Below, piece by piece: positions 35,301 through 44,544 of a stretch of 64,000 bases of DNA (positions are counted from its first letter, which is position 1; the number at the start of each line of letters is the position of its first letter). The stretch covers positions 62,001 through 126,000 of the forward strand of contig JAETRD010000006.1 of the NCBI GenBank assembly GCA_021770345.1, in the 5' to 3' direction. This stretch comes from Lachnospiraceae bacterium (GTDB lineage Bacteria > Bacillota > Clostridia > Lachnospirales > Lachnospiraceae). A model generated the notes under the pieces. The model was not told the DNA's origin, searched no databases, and was given only the letters and a program-made list of their open reading frames with translations. A program made the position numbers and the translations under genes.

Positions 35301-36709
35301 TTTCGAGCAAGCACCTTCTGGGATTGATCAATGAGGTGCTTGACATGAGCAAGATTGAATCCGGCAAGATCGAACTGCACGAGGAGGAATTCAGCATACC
35401 GGATCTGATCGACAATCTTCTGTCCATGGTAAAGCCGCAGGTAAAAGCCAAAAATCATGAGCTGTCCGTGACAATCCGCGGGATTGAGCATGAAAAGGTA
35501 ATCGCAGACAGCCAGCGCATTCAGCAGTCGTTTATGAATCTGATGAGCAATGCGGTGAAATATACGCCGGACGGCGGAAAGATAGCGCTGACGATCTCGG
35601 AGAAGCCGATGGACAAATCGCAGGTGGGCTGCTACGAGTTTATCTTTGAGGACAACGGCATCGGTATGAGCGAGGAGTTTTTGGAGCATTTCTTTGAGCC
35701 GTTTACGCGGGCAACGGACAGCCGTGTGGAGAAAATCCAGGGCACGGGTCTCGGAATGGCGATCACAAGAAATATCGTGCAGATGATGAACGGCGATATC
35801 AAGGTGGAAAGCCGGCTGAACGAGGGGACAAAGATTACGGTCACAATCGTGATGCAGTTGCAGAATCCGGATGAGCATATCGCATATGACGCATTTTCGG
35901 ATCTGCCGATTCTGGTGGCGGATGACGACGAGAGCGCCTGCGAATCGACCTGCGAGGTTTTGGAGGAGCTCGGCATGAACGGGGAGTGGGTCCTCTCGGG
36001 ACAGGAAGCGGTGGATCTCGTCGTGCAGCGCCATGAAAAGAAGCGGGATTTTTTTGCGGTGATCATCGACTGGAAAATGCCGGAGATGGACGGAATCCAG
36101 ACGACAAAGGAAATCCGCAGACTTATCGGGCAGGAGGTGCCGATTATCATCATTTCGGCCTACGACTGGGCGGACATCGAGCTGGAGGCCAGAGCAGCCG
36201 GCGCGGATGCGTTTGTCTCGAAACCGCTGTTTAAATCAAGGATGGCCCATGTGTTCAACAACCTGCTGGAGCGGGGACAGGACGAATTTGGGGACGCGTC
36301 GCTTGAGAATGTGATCAACGAGGACTTTACCGGTCGGCGGGCGCTTCTCGTCGAGGATAACGAGCTGAATGCGGAGATCGCGGGGGAAATCCTCGGGATG
36401 GCTGGACTTGTCATCGACTTTGCAAAGGACGGCAAGGAAGCGCTTGATATCATGACTGCGGCGGCGGACGACTATTATGATATCGTGTTTATGGATATTC
36501 AGATGCCGGTGATGAACGGATACGATGCGACGGTGGCGATCCGCGCGCTGCCAAGGAATTATACGAAACGGGTGCCGATTATCGCGATGACGGCAAATGC
36601 GTTTGTGGAGGATGTGCAGGCCTCGCGAAACGCCGGTATGAATCAGCATATGGCAAAGCCGATCGACTTTGAACAGCTGATGGGCGTTCTGCACAAGTGG
36701 CTCGGCTGA
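32399..36709 (+). CDS. Large hybrid sensor histidine kinase with GAF, PAS and two receiver domains
   Basis: 1436 residues, no obvious membrane helix, so probably a cytoplasmic sensor. A GAF-like domain (about 30-185) is followed by a series of PAS-like sensor units (about 205-340, 363-480, 490-600, 618-745, 780-895) joined by short coiled coils; the first and fourth share a VEEEYYSAKYDEYYNIL-type ending and look duplicated. The kinase core has SHDIRTPMN with the histidine near 932, the N box near 1044 and GTGLGMA near 1114. Receiver 1 has its aspartate in IIDWKMPEMDG (about 1223), receiver 2 in VFMDIQMPVMNG (about 1364). There is no Hpt domain or adjacent regulator. The ATG follows CAGGAGGAAAC. 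Confidence 0.88.
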   Translation: MDNRKATKISLEGIQTEITMLSHEIEAVKIILEEITRFTSEEDFNKAVNRLLAVVGDYMDAERVYIFEDRGEFYPNTYEWCKPGIESEIDTLQNVTREEASPWIERLEKGECIYISDVEEIKDTVPDIYALLHRQKINRVVEAPIKMDNRLFGFLGVDNAPNEITGLIIDALSMLGTFLGMSMQLRKERANIQKKNLALIQEQKRYRDALSNSSEYCYSFDVNDGRIYEEVVTAHGGRLAEELGLMLPVSFDDLNQKYLSYFGVEILDKESARIFTCEGLLEQYDNGVTSVESEYYSPVADRYLRVCMLLSKDDATGHVYAVVIANDTTEARKKEDRQLHELKEMGRQLEYANHEMNLQLETVLGGIAGGFKISRDDRDYSFVYVSEGAALIQGYTAEEFLEASGGSVLSNCYHEDREYTRLALEAQHARGEVHYVKYRVRHRDGSLKWIIDSGKRVIGPDGDVRHYSLVQDVTELEERNIALKDANEMQAQMLDSISCGVLAYKVPEHELIVVNDAAKEIIESGSSDVMEDVGRFYTQSIIPEDREIANGMADGLKEPGESAQNKFRVRRSDGSLMVVQCNTKLLQFTNGQRYILSSMLDITEQTNLEWLLTAERGQYKDALLDGAELSFSVDLTKGYLQDAVHTKDGEIPAERISMTAPVCYDDMLDKWIGQRQITPLNAARGMGLHRKELLERYEGGDTRVEEEYYSAKYDEYYNILILLSKVHEKDHVHAIFIVYNITEARKAEQLHKNQLIEAKETLSVVNRELQTSLRSEREKTAVIGAMSNIYYCSYLIDLRNETISTVSSIGYMDRIFSHRATEALRLWIDQLLDESFREDMRAFADLATVPERMRDTQIVNMDCISKKAGWIRVSFIAVSRDEEGNVYRVLWAAQHIDAEKQIELAQQEALRTAYESASRANSAKTKFLANMSHDIRTPMNAIIGMTAIAGTHLDDRERVADCLGKITVSSKHLLGLINEVLDMSKIESGKIELHEEEFSIPDLIDNLLSMVKPQVKAKNHELSVTIRGIEHEKVIADSQRIQQSFMNLMSNAVKYTPDGGKIALTISEKPMDKSQVGCYEFIFEDNGIGMSEEFLEHFFEPFTRATDSRVEKIQGTGLGMAITRNIVQMMNGDIKVESRLNEGTKITVTIVMQLQNPDEHIAYDAFSDLPILVADDDESACESTCEVLEELGMNGEWVLSGQEAVDLVVQRHEKKRDFFAVIIDWKMPEMDGIQTTKEIRRLIGQEVPIIIISAYDWADIELEARAAGADAFVSKPLFKSRMAHVFNNLLERGQDEFGDASLENVINEDFTGRRALLVEDNELNAEIAGEILGMAGLVIDFAKDGKEALDIMTAAADDYYDIVFMDIQMPVMNGYDATVAIRALPRNYTKRVPIIAMTANAFVEDVQASRNAGMNQHMAKPIDFEQLMGVLHKWLG

Positions 36710-36760
36710 GAGATCGGAAATCAAAATAGGCGGAAATCAGAATAAGGCGGACGGGAAAGA

Positions 36761-37645
36761 ATGAGGCTGATCAGAAAACAGAGAATGGTGCCGGTGCTGC
36801 GGGAGGACCGGGTAACGATAGAAAACGGAGCACAGGTACTTCTCCTGCGCTACCCGGCGTTAGAGGAGACGGGGATTGTAAATCACTGCTTTTCGACCCG
36901 GTTCGGTGGTGTCAGCGAGGGGATTTACGCCTCGATGAACCTAAACTTTACCCGGGGTGACGAGCGGGCGGCAGTAGAGCAGAACTACCGGAATCTGGCA
37001 GAGGCGATGGGTGTGGATTACGGGAAGCTTGTGCTCGCCGATCAGACGCACACCGTCAACGTGAGAAAAGTCACGGAGGACGATGCCGGGAAGGGAATCA
37101 CCCGGCCGCAGGATTACGCGGATGTGGACGGACTGATCACGAATGTGCCGGGCCTCGTGCTTGCGACGTCTTTTGCGGACTGCGTGCCGCTGTATTTTGT
37201 CGACCCCGTGCACCGCGCCATCGGCATGAGTCATTCCGGCTGGCGCGGGACGGTCGGCCGGATCGGAAGCGTGACGATCGAAGCGATGCGGCGGGAGTAT
37301 GGCACGAGGCCAGAGGACCTGATCTGTGCCGTCGGTCCCTCCATCTGCGCGGACTGTTATGAGGTGGGAGCGGATGTGGCGGAGGAATTTGTGTGCGCAT
37401 TTTCGGGGCGCGAACGGGAAATCCTGAAAGAAGGCCGCCTCTGTCCCAAAAGCGGCGCAAGGAAGTACCGGCTTGACCTGTGGAAGGCCAACGAGATTGT
37501 CCTTGCGGAGGCCGGCGTTTTGCCGGAGCATATTTCGGTCACGGATCTGTGTACCTGCTGTAATCCGGGCGTGCTGTTTTCCCACCGGGCGAGCCATGGG
37601 AAGCGGGGCGGACTCGGAGGTTTTCTGTGCATCAGAGACGAATAA
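36761..37645 (+). CDS. pgeF: Peptidoglycan editing factor PgeF (laccase-domain, YfiH family)
   Basis: 294 residues. The family carries the COG1496 fold with a metal site made by FADCVPLYFVD, MSHSGWRGTVG and the CTCCNPGVLFSHR tail; all three are present. In E. coli YfiH/PgeF removes non-canonical peptidoglycan precursors, and some homologues show purine-nucleoside phosphorylase activity. The ATG at 36761 follows GGGAAAG; ATG at 36785 is possible. Confidence 0.9.
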   Translation: MRLIRKQRMVPVLREDRVTIENGAQVLLLRYPALEETGIVNHCFSTRFGGVSEGIYASMNLNFTRGDERAAVEQNYRNLAEAMGVDYGKLVLADQTHTVNVRKVTEDDAGKGITRPQDYADVDGLITNVPGLVLATSFADCVPLYFVDPVHRAIGMSHSGWRGTVGRIGSVTIEAMRREYGTRPEDLICAVGPSICADCYEVGADVAEEFVCAFSGREREILKEGRLCPKSGARKYRLDLWKANEIVLAEAGVLPEHISVTDLCTCCNPGVLFSHRASHGKRGGLGGFLCIRDE

Positions 37646-37753
37646 AAAGATTTAAAGGAGCGTGCGGCGGATGTCTGTCCGCACTGCGGTTCGGATGCAG
37701 GCGCAGGAAAAACGGGTTAAGAATATCTTAATAAATTCATAGGATTATCTTTA
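37646..37753. other. Intergenic region between pgeF and the GntR operon
   Basis: A GTGCGG and CCGCAC inverted repeat (37661-37683) lacks a T-run and is probably not a terminator. No open frame of note. Confidence 0.4.
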
Positions 37754-37816
37754 TTGTATCTACAGACCTCCCATGGTAGACTTGCTGTATTAAAACAATT
37801 AGTACAGTTAGTACAG
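37754..37816 (+). promoter_or_regulatory. GntR/ABC operon promoter and operator
   Basis: TTGTAT (37754-37759), 17 bp, extended -10 TGGTAGACT (hexamer 37777-37782). An inverted repeat, CTGTATTAA (37785-37793) and TTAGTACAG (37799-37807), covers the likely start site, and a second direct copy of TTAGTACAG follows at 37808-37816. This fits autoregulation by the YtrA-type GntR protein. ACCTCCCAT (37766-37774) is also complementary to the ribosome binding site region ATGGGAGGT (37817-37825). Confidence 0.65.
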
Positions 37817-37831
37817 ATGGGAGGTTTTGAT

Positions 37832-38206
37832 TTGATTCAGCTAAATTACCGTGATTCAAAACCGATTTATGAACAAATCAAAGACGGATTTCGGAAATTG
37901 ATTATTTCGAATTCGCTTTCTGCAAATGAGAAACTGCCCTCCGTGCGCGAACTGGCCTCCGGGCTTGCCATCAACCCAAACACGATTCAGAAGGCGTACC
38001 GCGATCTCGAGAGTGAGGGATATATTTACACGATGGCAGGCAGGGGAAGCTTTGTGGCGGAGCGGGCGGAAATTTATGACACGAGGCAGCACGAGCTGCT
38101 TGAGGAGTTTGATGAGATTGTGCAGGAACTGTACTTCTTATCTGTCGGGAAAGAGATACTGCAGGAACGGATTGAGCTGCTTGCAAAAGGAGGAGAAAAG
38201 GCATGA
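37832..38206 (+). CDS. GntR family regulator (YtrA subfamily)
   Basis: 124 residues. The winged helix begins SKPIYEQIKDGFRKLI, and LPSVRELASGLAINPNTIQK is the DNA-binding helix pair; the C-terminus is a short dimerisation helix, as in the YtrA group that controls its own ABC transporter. The start is TTG at 37832 after GGGAGGT; ATG at 37817 lies inside that ribosome binding site and is less likely. The stop overlaps the ATPase start (ATGA), giving translational coupling. Confidence 0.9.
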   Translation: MIQLNYRDSKPIYEQIKDGFRKLIISNSLSANEKLPSVRELASGLAINPNTIQKAYRDLESEGYIYTMAGRGSFVAERAEIYDTRQHELLEEFDEIVQELYFLSVGKEILQERIELLAKGGEKA

Positions 38207-39102
38207 TAAGAGTGAAAGACCTAAAAAAATCCTTCGACGGATTTGAGGCCCTCCGGGGTGTGGATATGCACGTCAGAAAAGGTGCGATCTACGGTCTGGT
38301 CGGTCCGAACGGCGCGGGGAAATCCACGTTGATCCGCCATCTTACCGGGATTTACAGACCGGATGCCGGGGAAGTGCTTGTGGACGGGGAACCGGTGTAC
38401 GAGAACCGGCAGGTAAAAGCGCGGATGGCGTATATCCCGGATGACCTGTTTTATTTTATGCAGGCGGATACGATGGAGATGAAGCGCTTCTATCAGGGGA
38501 TTTATCCGCAGTTTGACGAGAAGCTCTTTTACCGGATGCAGGAATTTTTCCCGAACATCGATGTGAAGCGGAGTATCCGCAGGCTGTCAAAGGGGATGCA
38601 GAAGCAGGTGGCGTTCTGGCTTGCAATCTGCAGCAAACCGGAGCTGATGATTCTGGACGAGCCGGTGGACGGGTTAGACCCGGTGATGCGGCGGCAGATA
38701 TGGAGCGTGATCATGTCGGAAGTGGCGGAATGCCAGATGACGGTGCTTGTGTCCTCCCATAATCTGCGCGAGCTTGAGGACGTGTGCGACCATGTGGGGA
38801 TCATGCATCAGGGCAGCCTGATGATCGAGCGTTCCCTGTCGGACTTGCAGGGCAGCGTGTCAAAAATCCAGGTGGCCTGCCAGAGCGGTATGCCCAAGCT
38901 TCCGGAAAATTTCGACGTGCTCCATATGTCAAACACCGGACGCGTGTACACGCTGATCGTCAAAGGGGACGCAAAGGCGGCCGAGGCGGCGCTGGGGCAG
39001 CTCAATCCGACGATCGTGGATGTACTGCCGCTGACGCTTGAGGAAATATTTATTTATGAGATGGGAGGTGCGGATTATGAAGTCAAAGACATCCTGTTTT
39101 AA
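38203..39102 (+). CDS. ABC transporter ATP-binding protein
   Basis: 299 residues. Walker A GPNGAGKST is near residue 34, the signature is LSKGMQKQ (in place of LSGGQ) near 128, Walker B LMILDEPVDGLDP near 148 and the switch histidine in SSHNLREL. The C-terminal 80 residues are an extra domain of the drug/antibiotic ABC type. It pairs with the permease that starts inside its 3' end (26-bp overlap). With the YtrA-type regulator this suggests export or sensing of envelope-active compounds; the substrate is unknown. Confidence 0.92.
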   Translation: MIRVKDLKKSFDGFEALRGVDMHVRKGAIYGLVGPNGAGKSTLIRHLTGIYRPDAGEVLVDGEPVYENRQVKARMAYIPDDLFYFMQADTMEMKRFYQGIYPQFDEKLFYRMQEFFPNIDVKRSIRRLSKGMQKQVAFWLAICSKPELMILDEPVDGLDPVMRRQIWSVIMSEVAECQMTVLVSSHNLRELEDVCDHVGIMHQGSLMIERSLSDLQGSVSKIQVACQSGMPKLPENFDVLHMSNTGRVYTLIVKGDAKAAEAALGQLNPTIVDVLPLTLEEIFIYEMGGADYEVKDILF

Positions 39103-41014
39103 CCGTACCATATTTTGGAAAAATGTGACGACCTTCTGGCCGATGTGGGTGCTGTACCTGCTGTATCTGCTCGGAACGATGCCGCTGTTTGTCTGGAGTC
39201 AGGCGAAAGCGGATAATATATCGAATATGGCGCAGAACGCACAGGAAATCGCGAACAGGTCTTACTATATTGTAGAGACGGTGCTTGATATTCAGCTTTT
39301 TCCGTTCCCGGTTTTCGTGTTTGCGATGGCGGCCGGACTTTTGGTGTTTTCCTATCTGTATGTGCCGCGCAATGCAAATATGATTCATGCGCTGCCGGTG
39401 GACCGCAGGGAGCTGTTTGTGACCAATTATCTTTCGGGTCTTTCCTTTTTGATCGTGCCGCAGCTGCTTTCTTTTGTGCTGACGCTTCTGGTAAGCCTTG
39501 CGAGTGGCATTACCCATATCCAATATCTGATGACAGGGCTTTTGCTGTCGATGGGGGAAGCGTTTTTTGCCTACTCGCTGGCGGTGCTGGTGGCGATGTT
39601 CACCGGGCAGATGATCGCGATGCCGGTATTCTTTTTTGTGCTGAATTATCTGTATGTCGGCTGTATGTATCTGCTCGGGATGGTTGTGACGATATTAAAC
39701 TACGGCATTTCGGATTTCTGGAATCCGGGTGCATCCTGCATCCTGTCGCCGCTGTATTATCTGAATAACAATGTGCGTGCGAGACTTGTATACGGCACAG
39801 GGGCTAAGGCAGGTATGGTCGAGGCGATCGAGATAAGAGGTATGTGGCTGGTCGGAATTTATACGGCAGTGGCGGTGGTGTTTGTGGCGCTGGCGTATCA
39901 GATCTATAAGAGACGCCAGATCGAGACCGCGGGCGACTGGCTGAGTATTCGCGTGTTGAAACCCGTTTTCCGCTGGGGTGTGGCTGCATGTGGGGGGATT
40001 TTGCTGTCCCTGGTTTTTGTCGAGGCATTTATCGCATATGCGATCGGAATCGACGGAAATCTGATAAACGCCTATCCGTGGGTTGCGGGAGGCATAATTG
40101 TGTTTGGATTTGTCTGCTTTTTTGCAGCGGAGATGCTGCTTGACAAACGGTTTCGTGTATTTACGAAAAAGCGTCTGGTGGAATGGGGCTGTTTTTGCGT
40201 TGCGGCCGTTTTGATTCTGACACTTTTTGAACTCGATGTCTTCGGCATTGAGCGGCGGGTACCGCAGAAAGAAGATATTGAGACGGCGTTTGTATATATG
40301 GATTACCCGGTGGAGGTCGCGGAGGAGGACCTGGAGGACCTGCGTAAGCTGCACGCGGAGATTGTGGCGAACAAAAAGGCGAATCTTGAAAACATGAAGA
40401 ATAAGGAAGGCTACTATTACACGACAATCCGCTATTATCTGAAAGACGGCGGCAAGCTGGAGCGCAGATATGCGCTTCCGGTGACGGAGGAATATTTAAG
40501 CGACGCGGAAAGTCCCGCTGCACGGTTCCTCGAATGGGAGCAGCGCGCGGAGAATCTGAAAAAGCAGCTGTTCGGGCCGGGATATGAGACGAATGTGTAC
40601 CAGGCGGGAAGCATTGAACGCTACAGCGAGGACAGAGAGTATAATACCTATGCGCTGGACGGGGAGGAACTGACACAGATACTTGAGGCGGTATCGAGGG
40701 ATATCGAAGCCGGAAATCTCGGAAAATATTATGCGTACTGTACCGGTGAGCAGAATGTGAGCTACATGAATGAGCTGTCTTTTGAATACCGCACGGACGA
40801 TAACTATTATGACAATTATGATTATTACGGATCTTACCGGGGAACGGCGCAGACGTTTGACGCGACTTCGGAACGGGAAGGCGGTCAGGTGTACACGTCC
40901 GTCCGGTTTGGAGCGGAGTGCACAAATATCATTGAAACGCTCGAGAAACTCGGTATGATCGACGATACCTGGAACCTTATGACTAGTGAAGAATACGACC
41001 GCGTGGTACAGTAA
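39077..41014 (+). CDS. ABC transporter permease
   Basis: 645 residues. Six N-terminal membrane helices (about 20-290) are followed by two more (about 300-390) and a large C-terminal soluble domain (about 400-645) rich in charged residues, with a Tyr/Asp-rich patch (TDDNYYDNYDYYGSY, near 575-590). The C-terminal domain is predicted extracytoplasmic. The ATG at 39077 follows GGGAGGTG and overlaps the ATPase gene. It is the membrane partner of the preceding ATPase. Confidence 0.85.
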   Translation: MKSKTSCFNRTIFWKNVTTFWPMWVLYLLYLLGTMPLFVWSQAKADNISNMAQNAQEIANRSYYIVETVLDIQLFPFPVFVFAMAAGLLVFSYLYVPRNANMIHALPVDRRELFVTNYLSGLSFLIVPQLLSFVLTLLVSLASGITHIQYLMTGLLLSMGEAFFAYSLAVLVAMFTGQMIAMPVFFFVLNYLYVGCMYLLGMVVTILNYGISDFWNPGASCILSPLYYLNNNVRARLVYGTGAKAGMVEAIEIRGMWLVGIYTAVAVVFVALAYQIYKRRQIETAGDWLSIRVLKPVFRWGVAACGGILLSLVFVEAFIAYAIGIDGNLINAYPWVAGGIIVFGFVCFFAAEMLLDKRFRVFTKKRLVEWGCFCVAAVLILTLFELDVFGIERRVPQKEDIETAFVYMDYPVEVAEEDLEDLRKLHAEIVANKKANLENMKNKEGYYYTTIRYYLKDGGKLERRYALPVTEEYLSDAESPAARFLEWEQRAENLKKQLFGPGYETNVYQAGSIERYSEDREYNTYALDGEELTQILEAVSRDIEAGNLGKYYAYCTGEQNVSYMNELSFEYRTDDNYYDNYDYYGSYRGTAQTFDATSEREGGQVYTSVRFGAECTNIIETLEKLGMIDDTWNLMTSEEYDRVVQ

Positions 41015-41018
41015 TTCC

Positions 41019-41097
41019 GTAACAGTGAAGCCGAAGGCTGAACTGTTACCGGAACACGCGGCAAAAAAGGCGGAACGGTTGTTATTCCGCCTTTTTT
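41019..41097 (+). terminator. Double hairpin terminator after the ABC operon
   Basis: GTAACAGT and ACTGTTAC (41019-41049) form a first hairpin. AAAAAAGGCGGAA and TTCCGCCTTTTTT (41064-41097) form a strong intrinsic terminator with a 9-nt loop, usable on both strands. Confidence 0.88.
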
Positions 41098-41196
41098 GGT
41101 GTAAACTAAAGATACCCCTTTGTCCACTTGGGACAGATCTGACAGAAATATGGTCTGCGGGCGGGGTGAGAACAGAGAATCGGGAGAACGGGACAG

Positions 41197-42558
41197 ATGG
41201 CAGAGAAAAAACATAAGGTGGCGAAGACGGAGCCGGGGAGCATCGCGGAAGAACTTGGAATCGAACCGGGAGATATGCTGCTCGCAGTCAATGACAATGA
41301 GATAGAGGATGTCCTGGATTATCACTATCTGATTCACGATGAGCAGCTCGTGCTGCATGTCGAAAAGCCGGACGGTGAGCAGTGGGAGTATGAGATCGAG
41401 AAGGACTATGACGAGGATCTCGGGATTGAGTTTGAAAACGGGCTGATGGACGACTATAAGTCCTGTCATAACAGATGCATTTTCTGCTTTATCGACCAGA
41501 TGCCGAAAGGAATGCGGGACACACTGTATTTTAAGGACGACGATTCGAGGCTGTCGTTTCTGCAGGGCAATTATGTAACGCTCACCAACATGAAGGAAAA
41601 GGATTTAAACCGCATTATCGCCTATCACCTCGCGCCGATTAATATCTCGGTGCAGACGACAAACCCCGCGCTGCGGTGCATGATGTTAAATAACCGCTTT
41701 GCGGGGGAGGCGTTAAAGAAAATAGATCTGCTCTATGAGAACGGTATCGAGATGAACGGACAGATCGTGCTCTGTCGGGGGATCAATGACGGGGCGGAGC
41801 TTGAGCGTTCGATCTCGGATCTGACGAGATACCTCCCGTATATGCAGAGCGTCTCGGTCGTGCCGGTGGGACTTTCGAGATACAGGGAGGGTCTGTACCC
41901 GCTGGAACCATTTGCGAAGGAGGACGCGCGTGCGGTGCTTGAGACGGTCCGCAGGTGGCAGGAGATCTGCATGCAGCGCCACGGGACACATTTTATCCAC
42001 GCCAGCGACGAGTGGTATCTGCTGGCGGAGCAGGAACTGCCGGGGGAGGACAGTTACGACGGTTATATCCAGCTGGAGAACGGTGTCGGGATGATACGTC
42101 TGCTGCTTGACGAGTTTGAGGAGGCGCTTCTCGCGCTTTGCCGCACGGCGGAGAACCCGGGGGAGGACGACTGGGTTCCGGACAGGGACGGGCATCATAC
42201 GGTCTCGCTTGCGACGGGGCGGCTTGCAGCCCCATTTATCGAGCGGCTCGCGGCGGATTGTATGCGGCGGTTTCCGAATTACGAAATCCGTGTCCATGCA
42301 ATCCGCAATGACTTTTTCGGGGAGCGCATCACCGTATCCGGACTGCTCACCGGGCAGGATATCCGCGCGCAGCTGCAGGGGAAAGAGCTCGGGGAAGTTC
42401 TGCTGCTGCCGTGCAATCTGCTGCGCGCCGGGGAGGAGATTTTCCTGGACGACATGACGCTCGCGGAGCTGAAAACTGCTTTACAAGCAGAAATAGATAT
42501 TGTAAAATCAAGCGGTCAGGATTTGCTTTTTGCGATGCTGGGAAAGGATAGGTTATAG
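41197..42558 (+). CDS. DUF512 radical-SAM/PDZ-like protein
   Basis: 453 residues. A PDZ-like N-terminus ([20 protein letters not shown]) is followed by a CHNRCIFCF cluster near residues 90-98, a CxxxCxxC pattern expected to hold a radical-SAM 4Fe-4S cluster, and then the DUF512 domain. The family is widespread in Clostridia next to der and has no defined reaction. ATG at 41197 has GGGAG about ten bases upstream. It is followed after 2 bp by der. Confidence 0.88.
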   Translation: MAEKKHKVAKTEPGSIAEELGIEPGDMLLAVNDNEIEDVLDYHYLIHDEQLVLHVEKPDGEQWEYEIEKDYDEDLGIEFENGLMDDYKSCHNRCIFCFIDQMPKGMRDTLYFKDDDSRLSFLQGNYVTLTNMKEKDLNRIIAYHLAPINISVQTTNPALRCMMLNNRFAGEALKKIDLLYENGIEMNGQIVLCRGINDGAELERSISDLTRYLPYMQSVSVVPVGLSRYREGLYPLEPFAKEDARAVLETVRRWQEICMQRHGTHFIHASDEWYLLAEQELPGEDSYDGYIQLENGVGMIRLLLDEFEEALLALCRTAENPGEDDWVPDRDGHHTVSLATGRLAAPFIERLAADCMRRFPNYEIRVHAIRNDFFGERITVSGLLTGQDIRAQLQGKELGEVLLLPCNLLRAGEEIFLDDMTLAELKTALQAEIDIVKSSGQDLLFAMLGKDRL

Positions 42559-42560
42559 AG

Positions 42561-43883
42561 ATGAGTAAACCGGTAGTAGCGGTTGTCGGCCGCCCGAATG
42601 TGGGGAAGTCCACATTGTTTAACGCGCTTGCGGGCGAGCGGATTTCGATTGTAAAGGATACGCCCGGCGTCACAAGGGACCGCATTTATGCGGATGTGAC
42701 CTGGCTTGACCATAATTTTACGCTGATTGACACCGGCGGTATCGAGCCGGACAGCAGGGATGTGATTCTGTCCCAGATGCGGGAGCAGGCCGAGATTGCG
42801 ATTGCGACGGCGGACGTGATTTTATTCCTCACCGATGTGCGTCAGGGGCTTCAGGACGCTGACGCGAAGGTGGCGGATCTGCTGCGCCGCTCGGCAAAGC
42901 CCGTGGTCTTAGCGGTGAATAAGGTGGACAGCTTTGAGAAGTATATGCCGGATGTCTATGAATTTTATAATCTGGGCATCGGCGACCCGGTTGCGGTTTC
43001 GGCCGCGTCGATGCTCGGTCTCGGGGATATGTTAGACGAGGTGGTAAAACATTTCCCGGATTATGACAAGGAGGAGGCCTGCGACGAGAGACCGAAGGTC
43101 GCGATTATCGGGAAGCCGAATGTCGGCAAGTCCTCGCTGATCAACCGTCTCGCAAAGGAGGAGCGCGTGATCGTCTCGGATATCGCGGGAACCACAAGGG
43201 ATGCGATTGACACGGATATCCGTTATGACGGGAAGGAATATGTCTTTATCGACACGGCGGGCCTTAGGCGCAAGAACAAGATCAAAGAGGAGATTGAGCG
43301 CTACAGCATTATCCGCGCAGTGACGGCGGTGGAGCGCGCGGATGTCTGCATCATTGTGATTGACGCGACCGAGGGCGTGACGGAGCAGGATGCAAAGATT
43401 GCGGGTATCGCCCACGAGCGCGGCAAGGGGATTATCATTGCAGTCAATAAGTGGGATGCCGTCGAGAAGGACGACAAGACGATTTACCGTCACACGGAGA
43501 AAATCCGGCAGATTTTAAGTTTTATGCCCTACGCGGAAATCCTTTTTATCTCGGCGAAGTCGGGGCAGCGGCTGAATAAAATCTTCGAGTTGATCGACGT
43601 GGTGATTGAGAATAACAGCATGCGTGTCGCAACCGGCGTTTTAAACGAGATTGTCGCGGAGGCAGTGGCGATGCAGCAGCCGCCTTCGGATAAGGGAAAG
43701 CGGTTGAAGATATATTATGTGACGCAGGTGTCGGTAAAGCCGCCGACGTTTGTGGTGTTTGTCAATGACAAAGAGCTGATGCATTTTTCCTATACGCGCT
43801 ATCTGGAAAACCGGATTCGGGAGACGTTCGGTTTTCGCGGGACGGCGCTCAAATTTATCACGCGTGAAAGAAAGGAGGAATAA
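42561..43883 (+). CDS. der: Ribosome biogenesis GTPase Der (EngA)
   Basis: 440 residues. Der has two tandem GTPase domains and a C-terminal KH-like domain and acts in 50S assembly. First G1 GRPNVGKST is at residue 10, second GKPNVGKSS near 184; matching DTGG and DTAG, and NKVD and NKWD motifs are present. The C-terminal KH-like region begins near 355. It is translationally close to the DUF512 gene and to plsY. Confidence 0.97.
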   Translation: MSKPVVAVVGRPNVGKSTLFNALAGERISIVKDTPGVTRDRIYADVTWLDHNFTLIDTGGIEPDSRDVILSQMREQAEIAIATADVILFLTDVRQGLQDADAKVADLLRRSAKPVVLAVNKVDSFEKYMPDVYEFYNLGIGDPVAVSAASMLGLGDMLDEVVKHFPDYDKEEACDERPKVAIIGKPNVGKSSLINRLAKEERVIVSDIAGTTRDAIDTDIRYDGKEYVFIDTAGLRRKNKIKEEIERYSIIRAVTAVERADVCIIVIDATEGVTEQDAKIAGIAHERGKGIIIAVNKWDAVEKDDKTIYRHTEKIRQILSFMPYAEILFISAKSGQRLNKIFELIDVVIENNSMRVATGVLNEIVAEAVAMQQPPSDKGKRLKIYYVTQVSVKPPTFVVFVNDKELMHFSYTRYLENRIRETFGFRGTALKFITRERKEE

Positions 43884-43884
43884 C

Positions 43885-44544
43885 ATGGTGATCGGAGCGA
43901 GAATAGCAGCGGTGCTGATCGGGTATTTTTTGGGCATTTTTCAGACAGGATATCTATATGGAAAATATAAGGGCATCGACATCCGCTCGCAGGGCAGCGG
44001 GAACGCGGGCGCGACAAACACGCTGCGCGTGCTGGGGTATAAGGCGGGGCTCATCACGTTTGCGGGCGACCTGTGCAAGGCGATTCTCGCGGTCGTGATC
44101 GTCCACTTTCTCTTCCGTGAACGCTTCCCGCAGGAGCTGCATGTCTTAGAGCTGTACGCGGGTTTCGGCGCGGTGCTCGGACATAATTTTCCGTTTTTTT
44201 TAAAGTTTAAGGGCGGGAAGGGGATCGCGTGTACGTCCGGCATGATTCTTGCGGTCTGCCCGATTGCGGCGCCGCTTTGCCTCGCGCTGTTTATCGGTGT
44301 GGTGGCTCTCACAAGGTATGTGTCGCTCGGCTCGATTCTCGTGGTGATTACTTTTTTGATTCAGGTTGTCGTATTCGGGCAGCTGGGTTATCTGGCGGTC
44401 GATGAGGCCTGCCTGCCGGAATTTTACGCGGTGAGCGCCTGTTTTACGGCGCTGGCGCTCTGGCAGCACCGGGCGAATATTAAGCGGCTTTTGACGGGAA
44501 CCGAGAATAAATTCGGAATGAAGAAAGAAGGGGAGAAGAAATGA
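43885..44544 (+). CDS. plsY: Glycerol-3-phosphate acyltransferase PlsY
   Basis: 219 residues with five or six membrane helices. It transfers the acyl group from acyl-phosphate (made by PlsX) to glycerol-3-phosphate. The three conserved loops are present: GSGNAGATNTLR, the GHNFPFFLKFKGGKGIA stretch, and LTRYVSLGSI. The ATG at 43885 follows AAAGGAGG; the frame extends upstream into der. Its end overlaps gpsA by 4 bp, linking synthesis of glycerol-3-phosphate with its acylation. Confidence 0.95.
   Translation: MVIGARIAAVLIGYFLGIFQTGYLYGKYKGIDIRSQGSGNAGATNTLRVLGYKAGLITFAGDLCKAILAVVIVHFLFRERFPQELHVLELYAGFGAVLGHNFPFFLKFKGGKGIACTSGMILAVCPIAAPLCLALFIGVVALTRYVSLGSILVVITFLIQVVVFGQLGYLAVDEACLPEFYAVSACFTALALWQHRANIKRLLTGTENKFGMKKEGEKK

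Noticed and set aside
34892-36034. 380-codon open frame on the minus strand
   Set aside because: Antisense to the kinase core of the hybrid sensor, with no recognisable domain and no ribosome binding site.
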